Below are positions 58,566 to 61,673 of a stretch of 61,673 nt of DNA, one piece after another. The DNA comes from Nautiliales bacterium (GTDB lineage: Bacteria > Campylobacterota > Campylobacteria > Campylobacterales > JAADDX01): positions 1 to 61,673 of the forward strand of contig JAUUDM010000003.1 in assembly GCA_030826765.1 (NCBI GenBank). Reading direction: 5' to 3'. Position numbers and translations under genes: made by a program. A model generated the notes under the pieces. It was not told the origin of the DNA, searched no databases, and saw only the letters and a list, made by a program, of their open reading frames with translations. Position 1 is the first letter of the stretch. Every line of letters begins with the position of its first letter.

Positions 58566-58948
58566 TCGACATAACAATTCCTTTTATAATTGTTATGTTT
58601 AGTAGTAGTTTTATACTATTTCCTCTTTTTATAGGAATTATAATTACATTAAAGTTTAGATTATTATTTTTAATAAATTTTTTAGCTTTTACAGAAATTA
58701 CACACAATTATCCACTATTTTTACTACTATTATTTACAATAATTTATAAAAAATATATTTATACTTTTTTAGAATTAAAAATAGATAAGCAATATATTGA
58801 ATATGTTTCTATTATTTTCATATATATTCTGTTTTTTAGTTTTTTATCCTCTTTTTTAATGATTAACTCTATTCCTTTTACTTTTAGCTTGAATTATATA
58901 TTTTATTATATTTTACTGGAAATATTGGTTTTAAAAGTACTTAAATGA
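58514..58948 (+). CDS. Small integral membrane protein, possibly MreD-like
   Basis: 144 residues from ATG 58514 (a TTG three codons earlier is also possible). About four to five hydrophobic helices separated by short polar loops; no catalytic motif. It precedes the PBP2 gene with a 4-nt overlap. That position, and topology, match MreD-like rod-shape proteins, but sequence similarity is not evident. Campylobacter has an unnamed membrane protein at the same place. It overlaps the GNAT gene by 52 nt. Confidence 0.7.
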   Translation: MPSFSKLQRNITYKNYLIDITIPFIIVMFSSSFILFPLFIGIIITLKFRLLFLINFLAFTEITHNYPLFLLLLFTIIYKKYIYTFLELKIDKQYIEYVSIIFIYILFFSFLSSFLMINSIPFTFSLNYIFYYILLEILVLKVLK

Positions 58949-60732
58949 GACAAAAAATAATTCTAACACTTATATTTTTATTGTATTTATTAATTATACT
59001 AAGGGTAACTGATTTATCTATAATAAATCATAAATTATATACAGACTTAGCTAACAATAATATTCATAAAAAAATATATATAAAACCAATTCGAGGAATT
59101 ATTTATGATATAAATCATAATCCAATAGCATATAATAAACTTAGATTTTCCCTGCTTTTAAAACCTCACTTAAAAAATATAGAATTAAATAAAACTATTA
59201 ACTTTATAAATAATTATATAAAAATAGATGAAAATAAAATTTTTAAAAATTATAAGAAACAAAACTCATGGTATAATCAGCAATTTATAAGTATAATAGA
59301 TTATATTAAATATAAAGATATTTATTCATATTTCCCTATTTTAATACAAAATAAAAATATAAAAATAGAATCTGATTATTTAAGAATTTATCCGCAAAAA
59401 GAAAGATTAAGTCATATTTTAGGATATGTAGGAAAAGCAAATCAACAAGAAATTAATAAAAATCCAGAACTTAAATATATAAAAATAACTGGTAAAAATG
59501 GAATAGAAAAAGAGTACAACAAAGAATTAACAGGAACTTTAGGATATATAAATGTAATTGTTAATGCAAAAAATAAAATAATAAAAAAAATAAATGAAGT
59601 AAAACCTACTACCCATAATTTAACATTAAACATAGATATAAATTTACAAAAATTTATATTTAACCTTTTTAAAAAATCTCATAAAAAAGGAACTATAATC
59701 GTTATGGATACTAAAGGTAGAATTATTTCCATGGTAAACTATCCTTCTTATGACAATAATCTGTTCGTAAAAGGAATATCTACTAAAGAGTGGCAAAAAT
59801 TAATCCATAATAATTTCAAACCTTTTCTAAATAAAGCAATAGCGGGGCTTTATCCTCCTGGTTCTGTTGTAAAACCAGCTATTGGACTAATTGCTATTGC
59901 AAGTGGAAAGATAAGTCCATATAAAAAATTATGGTGCCCTGGCTATATAAAAATAGGAAATAGAAAATTTAGAGATTGGAGAGCAGCTGGTCATGGATTT
60001 ACTGATATATTTAAAGCTATAAAAAGAAGTGCAGATACATATTATTATCAAATTGGTTTATTACTTGGGATTGATTATATATCTGCAAATCTTAAAAGAA
60101 TGGGATTTGGTAAAAAAACAGGAATAGATTTGCCAAATGAAAGAAGTGGAATAATTCCAAATAAAGAGTGGAAACAAAAAAGATATCATCAAAGTTGGTT
60201 TATTGGAGAAACTTTAAATAGCTCAATCGGTCAAGGATATGTTTTAGTTACTCCCTTACAAGTGGCAGTAAATACTGCACTTATAGCAACTGCTAAATTA
60301 CCTGTTCCTCAAATTATAAAAAGTATTGATTCTAATATAGTTATACCAACACAAAAAAATATATTAACAAAAAAAGAGATAAAAATGTTACCTCTTATTA
60401 GAAAAGGAATGTGGGAAGTTTGTAATTCCCCTGGTGGAACTGCTGCAAATTATATAAATATTCCCTATTTTCAAATAGCTGGTAAAACAGGGACAGCACA
60501 AGTTCATTCAATTCCTCAAGATGTAAAAAAAAGAAAAAGAGAAGATGAACTTGCCTATTGGAAAAGATCACATGCTTGGCTCACAACTTATGGACCATAC
60601 AAACATCCACAATTTATAGTTACAGCTATGATAGAACATGGAGGTCATGGTGGTAGTGCAGCGGGTAAAATGGTTAGCAAAATTTATAAAAAATTGGTAG
60701 AATTACATTATATAAAAGTAAAAGGAAAATAA
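58945..60732 (+). CDS. mrdA: Penicillin-binding protein 2 (peptidoglycan DD-transpeptidase)
   Basis: 595 residues: an N-terminal membrane anchor (about 5-24), the dimerisation/pedestal domain (about 40-220; IKPIRGIIYDINHNPIAYN), then the transpeptidase with SxxK in YPPGSVVKPA, SxD in KRSADTYYYQ and KTGT in AGKTGTAQVH. It builds lateral wall with RodA. It overlaps queC by 1 nt. RodA is not in the window. Confidence 0.95.
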   Translation: MRQKIILTLIFLLYLLIILRVTDLSIINHKLYTDLANNNIHKKIYIKPIRGIIYDINHNPIAYNKLRFSLLLKPHLKNIELNKTINFINNYIKIDENKIFKNYKKQNSWYNQQFISIIDYIKYKDIYSYFPILIQNKNIKIESDYLRIYPQKERLSHILGYVGKANQQEINKNPELKYIKITGKNGIEKEYNKELTGTLGYINVIVNAKNKIIKKINEVKPTTHNLTLNIDINLQKFIFNLFKKSHKKGTIIVMDTKGRIISMVNYPSYDNNLFVKGISTKEWQKLIHNNFKPFLNKAIAGLYPPGSVVKPAIGLIAIASGKISPYKKLWCPGYIKIGNRKFRDWRAAGHGFTDIFKAIKRSADTYYYQIGLLLGIDYISANLKRMGFGKKTGIDLPNERSGIIPNKEWKQKRYHQSWFIGETLNSSIGQGYVLVTPLQVAVNTALIATAKLPVPQIIKSIDSNIVIPTQKNILTKKEIKMLPLIRKGMWEVCNSPGGTAANYINIPYFQIAGKTGTAQVHSIPQDVKKRKREDELAYWKRSHAWLTTYGPYKHPQFIVTAMIEHGGHGGSAAGKMVSKIYKKLVELHYIKVKGK

Positions 60733-61397
60733 TGAAAGCCGTAGTAATTTTAAGTGGTGGAATGGACAGTACAACAACAGCATATATAGCAAAAAACCAA
60801 GGTTATGAAGTTATTGCTGTTCATTTTAATTATGGACAAAGAACTGAAAAAAGAGAATTAAAAGCATATAATGATATTTGCAATGAACTAAATATTACCA
60901 AAAAATATGTAATTGATTTAGATTTTTTTACTCAAATTGGAGCAAGTGCTTTAACTGACAGAAATATTTCTGTACCAACTGCTGGTTTAGAAGAAGGTGT
61001 ACCTGTAACTTATGTTCCATTTAGAAATGGTATATTTTTATCAATTGCTGGTGCTATTGCAGAAAAAGAAGATGCAAAAGCTATGTTTATAGGTGTTGTT
61101 GAAGAAGATAGCAGTGGATATCCTGATTGTACAGAAAAATTTATAAAAAGTATGCAAGAAAGTATAAATTTAGGAACAAAAAAAGAAACTCAAATAGAGA
61201 TAAAAACTCCCCTAATTCATCTAAAAAAAGAAGATATTGTAAAAAAAGCTTTGCAAGAAAATGTAAACTTAAGTCTAACTTGGAGCTGTTATCAAAATGA
61301 AGATAAAGCTTGTAGAGTTTGTGATAGTTGTAGATTAAGACTAAAAGGCTTTAAAAAAGCAGGATTTAAAGACCCTATTTCTTATTTAGAAAAATAA
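60732..61397 (+). CDS. queC: 7-cyano-7-deazaguanine synthase
   Basis: 221 residues. ATP-dependent conversion of carboxy-deazaguanine to preQ0 for queuosine. PP-loop SGGMDSTTTAYIA (about 8-20), HFNYGQRT, and the C-terminal zinc site (CYQNEDKACRVCDSCRLRL) are present. It is the last complete gene of the tatD operon; downstream DNA is degenerate. Confidence 0.96.
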   Translation: MKAVVILSGGMDSTTTAYIAKNQGYEVIAVHFNYGQRTEKRELKAYNDICNELNITKKYVIDLDFFTQIGASALTDRNISVPTAGLEEGVPVTYVPFRNGIFLSIAGAIAEKEDAKAMFIGVVEEDSSGYPDCTEKFIKSMQESINLGTKKETQIEIKTPLIHLKKEDIVKKALQENVNLSLTWSCYQNEDKACRVCDSCRLRLKGFKKAGFKDPISYLEK

Positions 61398-61401
61398 TAT
61401 T

Positions 61402-61535
61402 TTATTTTTCTTTTAAGTTTTTTAAAGTATCATAACCTCTCATTTATTTTTTTTATATAGCACTGCTTCAAATCCTAAAGAATGTTGAAAAATTACTACT
61501 CCAAATGGAAGTAAATTTATAATAAAATTAATTAA
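61402..61535 (-). pseudogene. Decayed coding remnants between queC and the right insertion sequence
   Basis: Complement of 61402-61449 reads INE, then with one extra base GYDTLKNLKEK-stop. This is very close to the end of the J-domain protein at 11085-11130 (INEAYDALKKLKEK), both in protein and in DNA. The rest (61440-61535) is open on the minus strand (ends AVLYKKNK) and, on the plus strand, could be a broken kinase-like tail (TTPNGSKFIIKLIN-stop after an in-frame TGA). These are fragments, not functional genes. Confidence 0.35.
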
Positions 61536-61597
61536 TTAGTCAATCCTGAAAAACACTATCAATCCCTATTTTAAGGTAATATTAACCAATAATTTGG

Positions 61598-61648
61598 TAT
61601 AATTTCGACCAATAAGATATAAAATATGACTAACTTTCTGGTCGAAAT
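61598..61648 (+). promoter_or_regulatory. Promoter and dyad of the putative transposase gene
   Basis: TATAAT (61598-61603), with ATTTCGACCA (61602-61611) and its perfect inverted copy TGGTCGAAAT (61639-61648) 27 nt apart, spanning the likely transcription start. It could be a regulator binding site or a leader hairpin that limits transposase expression. Confidence 0.45.
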
Positions 61649-61660
61649 ATAGGTGAAAAT

Positions 61661-61673
61661 ATGCAAAAAAATC
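61661..61673 (+). CDS. Start of a putative transposase gene (cut by window edge)
   Basis: ATG with AGGTG 5 nt upstream; only MQKN plus one base is inside the window. The transposase call rests on the terminal repeat and promoter just upstream, not on the protein. Confidence 0.35.

Larger units (their letters stand above)
61536..61673 (+). mobile_element. Left end of a probable insertion sequence (truncated by the window edge)
   Basis: Starts with TTAGTCAATCCTGAAAAA (61536-61553), the exact reverse complement of 118-135. It is followed by a TATAAT at 61598-61603, a 10-bp inverted repeat (61602-61611 with 61639-61648), AGGTG and an ATG at 61661. The layout is that of an IS left end plus transposase promoter. 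Same orientation as the fragment at the left edge. Confidence 0.5.

Overview
The window reads as a chromosomal segment of a very AT-rich member of the Campylobacterota, most likely a thermophilic chemolithotroph of the Nautiliales (Nautilia, Caminibacter, Lebetimonas type). I infer this from the A/T-dominated coding sequence, tightly packed and often 4-nt-overlapping genes, extended -10 promoters (TGATATAAT type) without clear -35 boxes, and gene orders I recall from Campylobacter and Helicobacter: rplY-pth-lptF/G permease-lysA-pheA-hisC-fliF-fliG-fliH-dxs, and tatD-mltD-rlpA-kdsC-lptC-lptA-engB-membrane protein-PBP2. No rRNA, tRNA or CRISPR array is visible. Genus assignment is inference only.

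Layout: (1) 1-282: end of an apparent insertion sequence, a small GC-richer patch and inverted repeats, then an isolated MlaE-type permease. (2) 1.1-4.2 kb: fliL-acpS-aat-hypothetical, convergent with dnaJ. (3) 4.4-11.1 kb: a six-gene hydrogenase-4-like membrane complex whose large subunit lacks all four nickel-ligand cysteines, i.e. an Ehr-type (energy-converting-hydrogenase-related) complex. (4) 11.1-17.2 kb, minus strand: zinc-ribbon/TerB/J-domain protein, tlyA, gpsA, an RCK protein, a voltage-gated K+ channel, gatB. (5) 17.3-20.2 kb: ilvA, CoA-binding protein, gltX. (6) 20.2-31.2 kb: dxs, the flagellar MS-ring/C-ring genes fliH-fliG-fliF, hisC, pheA, lysA, LptF/G permease, pth, rplY. (7) 31.3-37.2 kb: pilT, tal, thiS, glyS, DJ-1 protein, tatC, tatA. 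(8) 37.2-45.9 kb: ligA, an McrBC-type restriction pair, clpS-clpA, an unusual receiver-receiver-kinase hybrid. (9) 45.9-52.5 kb: MBL hydrolase, RNase Y, 5-FTHF cycloligase, a thioredoxin-like lipoprotein, ftsY, radA, malic enzyme. (10) 52.7-61.4 kb: a continuous envelope operon (tatD to PBP2) with hisB embedded and queC at its end. (11) 61.4-61.7 kb: decayed sequence and the beginning of a second insertion sequence with the same 18-bp terminal repeat as at the left edge, in the same orientation.

Most of the window is ordinary housekeeping. The parts that stand out are the cysteine-less hydrogenase-like complex with a repeat-rich operator-like leader, the McrBC pair with an unidentified N-terminal domain on McrB, a J-domain protein whose HPD motif is HYD, terminator hairpins overlapping the last codons of several genes, and the two insertion-sequence ends that bound the window.
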